NCBI GenBank assembly: GCA_937901285.1
Contig: CALCHI010000311.1
Location: 1-11,207, forward strand
Length of the DNA stretch: 11,207 nt
Source: UBA8437 sp003445035
GTDB taxonomy: Bacteria > Planctomycetota > Planctomycetia > Planctomycetales > Planctomycetaceae
Reading direction: 5' to 3'
This document shows positions 1 to 7,315 of the stretch, one piece after another (the first letter of the stretch is position 1; each line of letters starts with the position of its first letter). Made by a program: the position numbers and the translations under genes. The notes beneath the pieces are model-generated. The model was not told the DNA's origin. It made no database searches and worked only from the letters and a program-made list of their open reading frames with translations.

Positions 1-1329
1 GGGTCCGAAGACGCTGCCGCCGAAGATGTCGCGGACGACGATCGTGAATCGTCCGTCAGCGGGAGCCTTCCAACTGGCGTGTGGGTCGTAGGTGCTGAAC
101 GGGAAGTCGAAGCCGATCTTTTTGGGGGCCACCGGTGGCGCGATGGTGGCCAGCGCTTTGCCGGCCCGGTCGTGGACAATCGCCTCCAGACGCATCGATT
201 GGCCCAGCCGTTCTCCCCACCCTGAGATCTCGAGCGTTTCGCCCTTTTTCACTTCGACCGTGTACCAGTCGACATCCGCGGACCGTTCGAAGGCCCCACA
301 GATCCGCACGGGGGGGTCGATTGGCTGGGCGGTGGCGGCGGTGTCGTTGCGGTCGGTGGTCTCGGTGACGACCGGCTCGTGAGAATGGGTGATCCAGGCC
401 GTTCCCGAGCACTCGCTCATCTTCATGCGAAAGCCGCCGTCGAGGACTCCGACGGGGCGACGGTCGGGCCAGGAGCGGTGCGAGAGGAACTGGTCGAAGG
501 CGACCGGTAGAGCCGAGAGTCCCGTCGGGGGGTGAGCTGTTCCGAAGGGAAGTTCGTGTCCGAGCACCAGCAGGTTGCCGCCGCCGCAGATCGCTGTGGG
601 GAAGGTGGCCTGCAGCCGGGGGCCGGTTTCCAGTGTCAGCGCGTAGAGGCTGGCCGCGTCCTGTTGAAATCCCCGGTCGACGACGGTGACCAGGTAGCGG
701 CCGTCGGCGGGCAGCTTGAGAGTCAGTTTCGGTTCGACCTGGTGGACGAAGGAATGAGCCAGCTCGCGGCCCTTGGGCCCGTGTACGGTGAGGACGGGTG
801 ACACCGTGCCGTCGAGGCTCCTGGATCGGCAGGCGAGATGGACCAGTTGGCCCGATTGGCCGGTGAAGGCGAACACGTCGCGATCGGCGGTGCGGTCGAG
901 CTTCGCAGCGGCGGTTCCCGGCAGCGAAATCGCGGTCGCCTGCGAATCGGGCGTTTCGGCGACAACCTTGACCGGGTGGGTCACCACGAGCAGTGCCCGG
1001 GGATTGGACAGGCCCGTGGAGGTCAGCGTCCAGGCGTCGAGCAGTCCGGCCCGGGTGTCTCCGCTGACGGTGACGTTGATCACCGACTTGGTGACCGAAC
1101 TGGTTTCGAGTTCACCGCCGGCGCTGACCAGTCCCGTGAGAGTGCCGAGGTCTCCGCCGCTGACGGTGATGCTGGCCGCCTGCCCGGCTCGCACGACTGG
1201 CGGGAACAGAACCGTGACCGACGGTGTGGCAGCCGTCACCCGCTGGGATGCCGCAGTGATCCCGATCAGCAGGCAGGCCAGCATTCCGGCCAGGTGGTTC
1301 GGACGTCGTTTCGGCAGGTGCGAAGACAT
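1..1329 (-). CDS. Secreted PPC-domain protein, C-terminus cut off by window edge
   Basis: The frame is open from an ATG at 1329 to base 1, giving 443 residues without a stop; the C-terminus lies outside the window. Residues 1-34 look like a Sec signal peptide: a basic start (KRR at 7-9), a hydrophobic stretch (about 13-27) and a probable cleavage site near VTAA (31-34). Residues 36-118 look like an Ig/TIG-like beta domain opening with VTVLFPPVVRAGQ. Two repeats of the bacterial pre-peptidase C-terminal (PPC) type follow: about 125-235 (DRDVFAFTGQSGQ, then LPADGRYLVTVVDRG) and about 325-440 (DVDWYTVEVKKGE, then PADGRFTIVVRD). Such multi-PPC proteins are common in planctomycetes and are exported; their function is mostly unknown. 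No protease catalytic motif is visible in this part, so I do not call it a peptidase. A TTG two codons upstream is an alternative start. It diverges from the NUDIX gene. Confidence 0.85.
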   Translation of the reverse strand, partial: MSSHLPKRRPNHLAGMLACLLIGITAASQRVTAATPSVTVLFPPVVRAGQAASITVSGGDLGTLTGLVSAGGELETSSVTKSVINVTVSGDTRAGLLDAWTLTSTGLSNPRALLVVTHPVKVVAETPDSQATAISLPGTAAAKLDRTADRDVFAFTGQSGQLVHLACRSRSLDGTVSPVLTVHGPKGRELAHSFVHQVEPKLTLKLPADGRYLVTVVDRGFQQDAASLYALTLETGPRLQATFPTAICGGGNLLVLGHELPFGTAHPPTGLSALPVAFDQFLSHRSWPDRRPVGVLDGGFRMKMSECSGTAWITHSHEPVVTETTDRNDTAATAQPIDPPVRICGAFERSADVDWYTVEVKKGETLEISGWGERLGQSMRLEAIVHDRAGKALATIAPPVAPKKIGFDFPFSTYDPHASWKAPADGRFTIVVRDIFGGSVFGP

Positions 1330-1383
1330 CGGCAAGCGGTTTCGGGAGCCAGGTCGAGGAGCCGGGAGTCGAACGCGGAACAC

Positions 1384-1413
1384 TCGACACGCGCCGCGTC
1401 GGATCCCTATCAT
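1384..1413 (+). promoter_or_regulatory. Sigma70-like promoter for the NUDIX gene
   Basis: A -35 TCGACA (1384-1389) and a -10 TATCAT (1408-1413) each match consensus at 5 of 6 positions, with an 18-bp spacer. Transcription would start near 1420, about 55 bases before the NUDIX ATG. The region between 1330 and 1474 contains no gene. This is a sequence match only, and planctomycete promoters may deviate from the E. coli consensus. Confidence 0.45.
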
Positions 1414-1414
1414 A
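1409..1414 (-). promoter_or_regulatory. -10 element for the divergent PPC-protein gene
   Basis: Read on the minus strand, bases 1414-1409 are TATGAT, a 5/6 match to the -10 consensus, about 80 bases upstream of the PPC-protein ATG. It overlaps the plus-strand -10 almost completely because TATCATA has TATNATA symmetry. No good -35 is seen at 16-18 bp, so the minus-strand promoter is weaker or depends on an activator. Confidence 0.3.
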
Positions 1415-1474
1415 CCCGCCTCACACGTCCGGCGGCATGCACGAGCGTGATGAGCTGGCCGACGAGAGACGCCG

Positions 1475-1927
1475 ATGACCGAGAATTCTCGATCCAAACA
1501 GAACGGCCAGCCCCGCCTGGCCGATCTGCACCAGGCCGCAGCCCTGCCCTACCGGATCCGTAAGGGCCGGCTTCAGTTCTGCCTGGTCAGTGTTCGTCGC
1601 GGTGCAAACTGGATCATGCCCAAGGGGAACATTGAACCGGGTGAGTCGGAGGTGGAGTGTGCCGGACGCGAGGCGTTCGAGGAGGCGGGACTGGAAGGCC
1701 GTGTGCTGGAACCGGTCCTCAGTCGCTTTTCGGCCAACAAGGGAAAGAAGTCGGTCGAGGTGACCGTGTGGTTGATGGAGGTCGAGAACTGCCTGAAGAA
1801 GTGGCCCGAAAAGAAATCGCGGGCCCGGCAGTGGGTTTCGCCACGCAAGGCGATCCGGCTGCTGGCCCGGCCCAGGCTGGTGGCCCCGGTCATCGACGCC
1901 ATCCGCCGGCTCAAGTGGATCGACTGA
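1475..1927 (+). CDS. NUDIX hydrolase
   Basis: This 150-residue protein has a perfect NUDIX box at residues 51-73: GNIEPGE, seven residues, then REAFEEAGL, matching GX5EX7REUXEEXGU. The glutamates of REAFEE would bind the Mg2+ used to cleave a nucleoside diphosphate linked to another group. The preceding WIMPKGNIE (46-54) is of the WxxPKGxxE type seen in the diadenosine-polyphosphate and diphosphoinositol-polyphosphate hydrolase branch and in the NUDIX part of mycobacterial MutT1. Its length is normal for a single-domain NUDIX enzyme and there is no signal peptide, so it is cytoplasmic. It is convergent with ppk2, with only 11 bp between the stop codons. The substrate (ApnA, oxidised nucleotides or long phosphate chains) cannot be fixed from sequence. 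The start is the ATG preceded by a weak purine run (GAGAGA). Confidence 0.92.
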   Translation: MTENSRSKQNGQPRLADLHQAAALPYRIRKGRLQFCLVSVRRGANWIMPKGNIEPGESEVECAGREAFEEAGLEGRVLEPVLSRFSANKGKKSVEVTVWLMEVENCLKKWPEKKSRARQWVSPRKAIRLLARPRLVAPVIDAIRRLKWID

Positions 1928-1938
1928 TCCGGAACGGT

Positions 1939-2784
1939 TCAGGCCCCATCCCGTTGTGGGTCTGTGCTGCCGCCTTCGATGGAGTCGGCGATGGTGATCC
2001 CGCTGAAGTCCTCGTCCGTGGTCGGGTACTGCGGGTTGGTGGCCTCGAGTGTCGAGACGATCGTGCGGGCAATCACCGTGTTGCGGTACCACTTGCGATC
2101 GGCGGGGATGACGTGCCACGGAGCGATCTCGGTCGTGCAGTTTTCGAGCATGTCCTGGAAGGCCTGCTGGTAGTCGAACCACTGGCGGCGCTTATCGAGA
2201 TCGCCGCGAGAAAACTTCCAGTTCTTTTCCGGTTTTCGCAGCCGATCACGAAACCGCTTGGCCTGCTCCTCGGGTGAGATGTGCAGGAAGAACTTCAGGA
2301 TGGTGGTTCCGGAAGCGGCAAGCTGCGCCTCGAAGTGGTTGATCTGCTCGAATCGTGCCTGCCAGGTGGATTCCGGGACAATTCGGTCGACACGGACCAC
2401 CAGCACATCTTCGTAGTGTGAACGGTTGAAGATGCCGATCATGCCCGCCGCGGGGACCTGCTTGTGGATCCTCCAGAGGAAGTCGTGTTGCCGTTCGAGT
2501 TCGGAGGGATTCTTGAACGAGGCGACGTGGGTGCCCTGGGGGTTGATGCCCCGGAAGACCTTCCGGATCGTGCTGTCCTTGCCCCCGGCATCCATGGCCT
2601 GGAGCACGATCAGCAGCGAGCGGCGGCGTTCGGCGTAGAGTGCTCGCTGCCATTCGTCCAGTTGATCCCGCAACGAATCCAGCTCGGCCTCGAAGGCCTT
2701 GCGGTCACCCTCGCCGGCGGTGGGCAGGGAACCGAGATCGACGGGTTGGCCGGGGACCAGGCGGTGCGGTGCCGGATGGGTCAT
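1939..2784 (-). CDS. ppk2: Polyphosphate kinase 2 (PPK2), class III-like
   Basis: This 281-residue P-loop kinase transfers phosphate from polyphosphate to nucleotides. Visible features are the Walker A loop AMDAGGKDS (63-71), the PPK2 Walker B-type segment FNRSHYEDVLVVRV (119-132), and a lid/helical region at 170-200 with SPEEQAKRFRDRL. The NRSHYED form of Walker B, as opposed to a DRSWY form, points to the class III group, whose studied members phosphorylate both AMP and ADP and so make ATP from AMP and polyP. Class assignment is inference. Length is usual for the group and there is no targeting signal, so it is cytoplasmic. It is the last gene of the minus-strand polyP block and starts 26 bp after the SixA-type gene. 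No clear ribosome-binding site precedes the ATG. Confidence 0.93.
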   Translation of the reverse strand: MTHPAPHRLVPGQPVDLGSLPTAGEGDRKAFEAELDSLRDQLDEWQRALYAERRRSLLIVLQAMDAGGKDSTIRKVFRGINPQGTHVASFKNPSELERQHDFLWRIHKQVPAAGMIGIFNRSHYEDVLVVRVDRIVPESTWQARFEQINHFEAQLAASGTTILKFFLHISPEEQAKRFRDRLRKPEKNWKFSRGDLDKRRQWFDYQQAFQDMLENCTTEIAPWHVIPADRKWYRNTVIARTIVSTLEATNPQYPTTDEDFSGITIADSIEGGSTDPQRDGA

Positions 2785-2810
2785 CGTGTCTTTGACTCGA
2801 GCAGGACGAT

Positions 2811-3317
2811 CTAGGCAAATCCTTCGGATTCAACGTCCCGCGGCCGCCACAGTTCGACCAGGTCGGCGCGGGGGATCAGGGTCACGTCGAACCAGTTGTC
2901 AATCGGCAGTTCCAGCTGTGCCAGCGCCGCGGTCGACATGCGGTGATGTTCACCCCCCAGCAGCAGGATCATCTCCTCGATTCCCGGATTGTGTCCGACC
3001 AGCAGTGCCCGCCCGGCCTCGTCGGGCAACTCGCTGACCACGCTCAGCCATTCGGCAGCCGAGGCGTGGTAGAGGTCGCCGGTGGTGTGGATGTCGTGAT
3101 CGTAGCCGCAGGCGTCGGCGACCAGGTTGGCGGTGCGGTGGGCCCGGCGGGCGGTCGAGGTGACCATGATATCGGGGACCAGTTCACGGTGAAGGATCAG
3201 CCGGCCCATCAGTGGGGCCGCCTGTTCACCGCGACCGTTCAGGGGGCGGTCGTGGTCACTGGAGACATCTTGACTCCAGCTCGACTTTGCGTGGCGCAAC
3301 AAGAGCAGCGTCTTCAT
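2811..3317 (-). CDS. sixA: SixA-type histidine phosphatase
   Basis: This 168-residue protein of the histidine phosphatase (phosphoglycerate mutase-like) superfamily has the catalytic RHAKS at 8-12, where His9 would be phosphorylated. Arg57 lies in STARR and a second active-site His is at 109 in LVGHNPG. The short single domain and the opening MKTLLLLRHAKS fit SixA, which in E. coli removes phosphate from phosphohistidine proteins; many relatives act on other substrates. I chose the ATG at 3317 because it places the start directly on the conserved first strand; a TTG at 3326 would add three residues. It lies between ppk1 and ppk2 with short gaps, so it is probably co-transcribed. That context suggests a role linked to polyphosphate or nucleotide phosphates rather than phosphorelay control, but this is inference. 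Confidence 0.88.
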   Translation of the reverse strand: MKTLLLLRHAKSSWSQDVSSDHDRPLNGRGEQAAPLMGRLILHRELVPDIMVTSTARRAHRTANLVADACGYDHDIHTTGDLYHASAAEWLSVVSELPDEAGRALLVGHNPGIEEMILLLGGEHHRMSTAALAQLELPIDNWFDVTLIPRADLVELWRPRDVESEGFA

Positions 3318-3356
3318 CACGTTCAACTGGCCGGCAGCGCGTGCCGGTCGATCCGG

Positions 3357-5513
3357 TCAGGTCTCGGTCGTTTCGTGTCCGGGGGCGCGATGCGGAACAA
3401 ATCCGGTCCGGTGAGATTCCTCGTTGAGCCGCATCACTTCACAGGCTTCATCATACAACAGTTGCTGGCAGCGGCCACCGAGTGGGTCGTCCGAGTCGGC
3501 GGTATCACGGCCGTCAACGAACCGCTCGCGGCCGGGGGGCGGGTCGTAGCTCCCGTCGTCACGCAACCGCCGGCCCTTGACCTGGTCGGACAGGCAGTGT
3601 TCGAGCATCCGGACCAGACGCTCGGAGGAGGCCGGATCGTCGACGGGCACCATCAACTCGACCCGTCGATCGAGGTTGCGGGGCATCCAGTCGGCGCTGG
3701 CGATGAAGGTCTGGCCGGCACCGCCGCGGTGAAAGTGGAAAACGCGGCTGTGTTCGAGGAACCGGTCAACGACACTGGTGACGGTGATGTTCTCGGAGAG
3801 CCCGGCGACCTCCGGCCTCAGGCAGCAGATACCCCTCACGTTGAGCCGGATCTCCACCCCCTCCTGGCTGGCTTCGTAGAGTGCGCGAATCAGCCGCGGA
3901 TCGACCAGCGAGTTCATCTTGGCGAGGATCCGTGCCGGCTGTCCCTGCCGTTTTCGCTCGGTCTCGGCCGCGATCAGCTCGAGCAACCGGTCCCGCAGCC
4001 CGATCGGAGCCGCTTCGATCAACTCGAATCGCCTCGGCTGGGTGTAGCCGGTGATGGTGTTGAAGAAGGTGGCTCCGTCGGCGCCCAGGTCGGGATCGCC
4101 GGTCAGGTAGCTGATGTCGGTGTAAAGCCGGGCGGTGTTTTCGTTGTAGTTCCCGGTGCCGAAGTGAACGTAGCGGCGGATGCCACCGGGTTCGCGTCGG
4201 ACGACCAGGCAGATCTTGGCGTGTGTCTTCAGGCCGCGGATGCCATAAATCACCTGCACCCCGGCCTGTTCGAGGCTGCGGGCCCATTCGATGTTGCGGG
4301 CCTCGTCGAAGCGGGCCTTCAGTTCGACGATCACCGTCACGTGCTTGCCCAGTTCGGCCGCCCGGGCCAGCCCGCGGACGATCGGGCTGTCACGGCTGGT
4401 GCGATAAAGCGTCTGCTTGATCGCCAGCACGTCCGGGTCGGTCGCCGCCTCCTCGACAAACCGTACCACCGGGTCGAAGCTCTCGAACGGGTGGCACAGC
4501 AGCACGCTGCGATCGGCGAGCACTTCGAAGAGGTTTCGCCGGGGGTCGATTTGCGGGGACGCCACCGGTGGCCAGGGCGTGTCCTTGAGGTCATCGAAGC
4601 CGGTCAGGTCGGTCAGCGGAAAGAAGCCGGTCAGGTCCAGGGGGCCGGGGATGCCGTGGATGTCCCACTCGTCGATGTCGAATTGCCGTTGCAGGAAGCC
4701 CCGGGTCACGTCGTCGGCCTCCGCGGCGATCTCCAGCCGTACGCAATGGCTCTCTTTCCTGGCCTCGAGAATCTCCTGCATGCCTTCCATCAGGTCCGAC
4801 GCCTCGTCCTCGCGGAGGCTGAGGTCGGCGTTGCGGGTGATCCGAAACGGCACGCACTCGAGCACCTCCTCGCCGGGGAAGAACTTTCCGAGCGACCAGG
4901 CGAGCACGTCCTCGAGCAGCATGTAGGCGTAACCGCCCTCGGAGGGCAGGGTGAGAATCCGTGGGCAGCTGCGGCCACAGGGAATCCAGGCGAAGCGGGG
5001 CGAACCGTCCTCGTCATCGCCGAGGCGTACCGAGAGGCACAGCGGACCGCCTGGCAGCAGCGGGCAGTCCTGGTCGTCGGCAACAGCCATCGGGGTCAGT
5101 ACCGAGTAGATCTCTCCGTCGACGATCTGCTCGAGCACGGTCGCCTGGGCCGGATCGATCGAATCGGGGCGCACCCTGCGGATGCCCTCGGCGGCCAGGG
5201 CCGGCTCCAGTTGCTCACTGAACCGGGCGTACTGGTCGGACACCATGCGGTGAATCCGCTCGTTGATCAGTTCCAGTTGCTCGGCCGCGGTCAGGCCCGC
5301 AGCGTCTTGACCTCCGTGTCCCTCGCGTTGAACCAGTTGCAGTCCGCCGACCCGCACCATGAAGAACTCGTCAAGGTTCGAGGCGGTGATCGCCAGGAAC
5401 TTGAGCCGTTCGAGCAACGGGTGGCCCGTGTCACCCGACTCGTCGAGCACCCGCTGGTTGAATTCCAGCCAACTGAGCTCGCGGTTGATGAACTGGTCGT
5501 TGTGAGCGGTCAT
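3357..5513 (-). CDS. ppk1: Polyphosphate kinase 1 (PPK1)
   Basis: This 718-residue enzyme reversibly builds inorganic polyphosphate from ATP. The N-terminal domain begins with FINRELSWLEFNQRVL (8-23) and contains SNLDEFFMVRV (45-55). The head domain covers about 110-315, and the two phospholipase-D-like C domains cover about 320-500 and 505-690. The phosphorylated histidine is His431 in LKTHAK, equivalent to E. coli His435. The second catalytic histidine is His588 in FLEHSR, equivalent to E. coli His592. Arg371 in KQTLYRTS and Arg401 in ELKARFDE match the residues that bind Mg2+ or phosphate. All key residues are present, so it should be active. It is about 30 residues longer than the 688-residue E. 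coli enzyme, with an acidic, proline-containing tail after about 650. It lies 27 bp after ppx and upstream of the SixA-type gene. Confidence 0.97.
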   Translation of the reverse strand: MTAHNDQFINRELSWLEFNQRVLDESGDTGHPLLERLKFLAITASNLDEFFMVRVGGLQLVQREGHGGQDAAGLTAAEQLELINERIHRMVSDQYARFSEQLEPALAAEGIRRVRPDSIDPAQATVLEQIVDGEIYSVLTPMAVADDQDCPLLPGGPLCLSVRLGDDEDGSPRFAWIPCGRSCPRILTLPSEGGYAYMLLEDVLAWSLGKFFPGEEVLECVPFRITRNADLSLREDEASDLMEGMQEILEARKESHCVRLEIAAEADDVTRGFLQRQFDIDEWDIHGIPGPLDLTGFFPLTDLTGFDDLKDTPWPPVASPQIDPRRNLFEVLADRSVLLCHPFESFDPVVRFVEEAATDPDVLAIKQTLYRTSRDSPIVRGLARAAELGKHVTVIVELKARFDEARNIEWARSLEQAGVQVIYGIRGLKTHAKICLVVRREPGGIRRYVHFGTGNYNENTARLYTDISYLTGDPDLGADGATFFNTITGYTQPRRFELIEAAPIGLRDRLLELIAAETERKRQGQPARILAKMNSLVDPRLIRALYEASQEGVEIRLNVRGICCLRPEVAGLSENITVTSVVDRFLEHSRVFHFHRGGAGQTFIASADWMPRNLDRRVELMVPVDDPASSERLVRMLEHCLSDQVKGRRLRDDGSYDPPPGRERFVDGRDTADSDDPLGGRCQQLLYDEACEVMRLNEESHRTGFVPHRAPGHETTET

Positions 5514-5540
5514 GAGAACTGGCCGGGAAGCCGTTGCGGG

Positions 5541-7145
5541 TCAGTGGCTGGGTCCATCCTGGTCGGCCTGGCGGAGCAGGACGGACATGCCGAAGATCTG
5601 TTCGAAGAGCAGTCTGGTGCGGTCCAGGGCGAGTTGTTCGATCGAGAGGTCGTCGACACCGGGGATGGCGATCACCAGCTTGCCGTCGCTCCGTTGGCAG
5701 GTGAATTCCGAGATGTGCCCGCTGCGCGAAGCATCCAGGCCGGTGGCCACTCTCAGCAGAGCGGCCAGCTTGGTGACGGCGATCCGCTGGTCGCGGTCGA
5801 GCTTGGAGTAGCCCAGGTGAGTCGGCTTGGGCGTGGCGCCACGGTGGTACCGGGCGACCAGGGCCACCAGCAGCATGTCGGTGCGGGTCAGCCCGAACAG
5901 GTCGCTTTGCTGGATCAGGTACATCGAGTGCTTGTGCAGGCTGCGGCTGGAGACGAACCCGCCGATTTCGTGGAGCAACGCGGCGGTGTGCAGCAGGATG
6001 CCGAACCGAGGATCCAGCTGGTGGTCGTCGGCGAGTTGTTCGAAGAGCCGCCTGGAGAGATCGGCGACGTGCTGGGCGTGCGGCTGGTCGAACTGGTACT
6101 TGCGGCCGAGGTCGAGTGCCGAGCGGGTGATCTGGCGGGCGAGGTCGTCGCTCCATCCCTCCTCGGTGGCCATCTCGCGCAACAACCCGTCACGCAGGTT
6201 GACATTGCCGACGTAGAGCCGGTCGCGATCGAAAGTCCTGGCCAGTTCGACATAGCACAACAGCGCCGGCCCCAGCACCGCGGCGTCGGGGTAGCTGACC
6301 TGGAAACGGCGGACGATGTCATCAACGGAGAGTCCCAGGATCTCGTCGCACAGCACCGTGATCTCATCGACCGCCAGGCACGCCAGTTCGTCGCGACTCC
6401 AGTCGGGCAACAGCTGGTGGGCCGCAAAACGGATGTCGCCCCCCAATGCGACCACCTCCGCCGGGGCCTCCCACGGCACGTTGCTTCGGACCCGGTCCAT
6501 GGTGCGGCGGACTTCGGACCTCATCAACTCGACCAGTGAACCCCTGGGCGCCCCGTCGAGCGATTCTCGCAGTCGTTGAGAACCGAGCTGGTAAGTGTTC
6601 GAGTAGATCACGTCACCGGACTGGACCAGCAGGACCTTGGTGCTTCCGCCGCCGACCTCCGTCACGATCGACTGCGCGTCGGTCAGCGCCGGATGGTTTT
6701 CGATCATCGGTTGCACGCCGAGATAGGTGATCCGGTTCACCTCCGCCTCGTCGATCGCCTCGATCTCCATGCCCGTTGCCACGTAGATGCGGTCCAGAAA
6801 CGACATCCGGTTGGTGGCCTCGCGGACCGCGCTGGTGGCCACCACGCGGACCTGTTCGGCTCGAGTGATGTCGTACTCGGCCAACAACTGGCGGTAACTC
6901 CGCAGCACCGCCACGCATCCCTCGGTCGTTCGTCTCCGGATGCGGCCGCGGGTGTAGGTGTCTCGGCCGAGATCCACGTCCCGGGAGAGCGATTCGAGAA
7001 GGCGGATCGAGCCGTCACTGACAATTTCGCCGATCGCCATGCGGATTGAGGCTGACCCGATGTCGATCACCGCGACCGATCGGGTCTGCGGCGGGACACC
7101 GGAACCCCGATGTGATTTGTGGATGGTGGTCAGGCGGTCGGGCAT
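5541..7145 (-). CDS. ppx: Exopolyphosphatase / GppA-family phosphatase with HD-type C-terminal domain
   Basis: This 534-residue protein matches the Ppx/GppA family, which removes terminal phosphate from polyphosphate or hydrolyses pppGpp. The N-terminal actin-like (ASKHA) part has DIGSAS (28-33), ATSAVREATN (103-112) and EVGGGST (163-169). The C-terminal part is HD-like: LLHEIG (390-395), LHKHSMYLI (403-411) and YHRG (433-436), the same arrangement as long E. coli-type Ppx. Two phosphate-loop motifs differ from the usual forms: DIGSNS is DIGSAS, and DIGGGS is EVGGGS. I chose the ATG at 7145; an upstream TTG at 7229 would add 28 residues that look unlike the family. It is the first gene of the polyP block, 27 bp before ppk1. 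Polyphosphatase is favoured over pppGpp phosphatase by context only. Confidence 0.93.
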   Translation of the reverse strand: MPDRLTTIHKSHRGSGVPPQTRSVAVIDIGSASIRMAIGEIVSDGSIRLLESLSRDVDLGRDTYTRGRIRRRTTEGCVAVLRSYRQLLAEYDITRAEQVRVVATSAVREATNRMSFLDRIYVATGMEIEAIDEAEVNRITYLGVQPMIENHPALTDAQSIVTEVGGGSTKVLLVQSGDVIYSNTYQLGSQRLRESLDGAPRGSLVELMRSEVRRTMDRVRSNVPWEAPAEVVALGGDIRFAAHQLLPDWSRDELACLAVDEITVLCDEILGLSVDDIVRRFQVSYPDAAVLGPALLCYVELARTFDRDRLYVGNVNLRDGLLREMATEEGWSDDLARQITRSALDLGRKYQFDQPHAQHVADLSRRLFEQLADDHQLDPRFGILLHTAALLHEIGGFVSSRSLHKHSMYLIQQSDLFGLTRTDMLLVALVARYHRGATPKPTHLGYSKLDRDQRIAVTKLAALLRVATGLDASRSGHISEFTCQRSDGKLVIAIPGVDDLSIEQLALDRTRLLFEQIFGMSVLLRQADQDGPSH

Positions 7146-7246
7146 GAAACCGGAGGAGGTTGAGTGTCTGGAAAAGAACGGGTCGGGGAGAACTGGCGAG
7201 TCGATTGCCGCTGTGGGCCAAACGGCCAAAACGGTCGGTCGGGGGC

Positions 7247-7267
7247 ACCGGTCTATTAATAACCGGT
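7247..7267 (-). promoter_or_regulatory. Possible ppx-operon -10 framed by two ACCGGT boxes
   Basis: The 170-bp gap between the ROK kinase stop and the ppx ATG holds an AT-rich island in GC-rich DNA. On the minus strand it contains TATTAAT (7261-7255), a -10 candidate. It is flanked exactly by two palindromic ACCGGT hexamers at 7247-7252 and 7262-7267, starts 15 bp apart. Only a poor -35 (CTTCCA, 7284-7279) is present. A protein dimer bound to the pair would cover the -10, as an operator does. The leader to the ppx ATG would be about 105 bases. Both promoter and operator are inferred from pattern alone. Confidence 0.3.
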
Positions 7268-7315
7268 CAGCCGGGGCGTGGAAGAGCTAAAACCGTTCGC
7301 CGGCCACAAGCGGGG

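Noticed and set aside
773..1563. Overlapping plus-strand frames of 225 and 241 codons
   Set aside because: They are antisense to the PPC-domain protein, which reads uninterrupted on the minus strand with a signal peptide and two PPC domains.
1421..2182. Minus-strand frame of 253 codons across the NUDIX gene
   Set aside because: It is a shadow of the NUDIX gene and the end of ppk2; no motif is present, while the NUDIX box on the plus strand is perfect.
2943..6539. Open plus-strand frame of 1198 codons antisense to sixA, ppk1 and ppx
   Set aside because: It mirrors the minus-strand genes, which have complete, motif-rich proteins. Long antisense frames arise easily from the codon bias of GC-rich genes, and its translation shows no recognisable domain.
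7289..7313. Possible terminator hairpin after the ROK kinase gene
   Set aside because: On the minus strand CCGCTT and GAACGG could pair around a nine-base loop before TTTT, but the stem is six pairs with a mismatch and a wobble, too weak to call.
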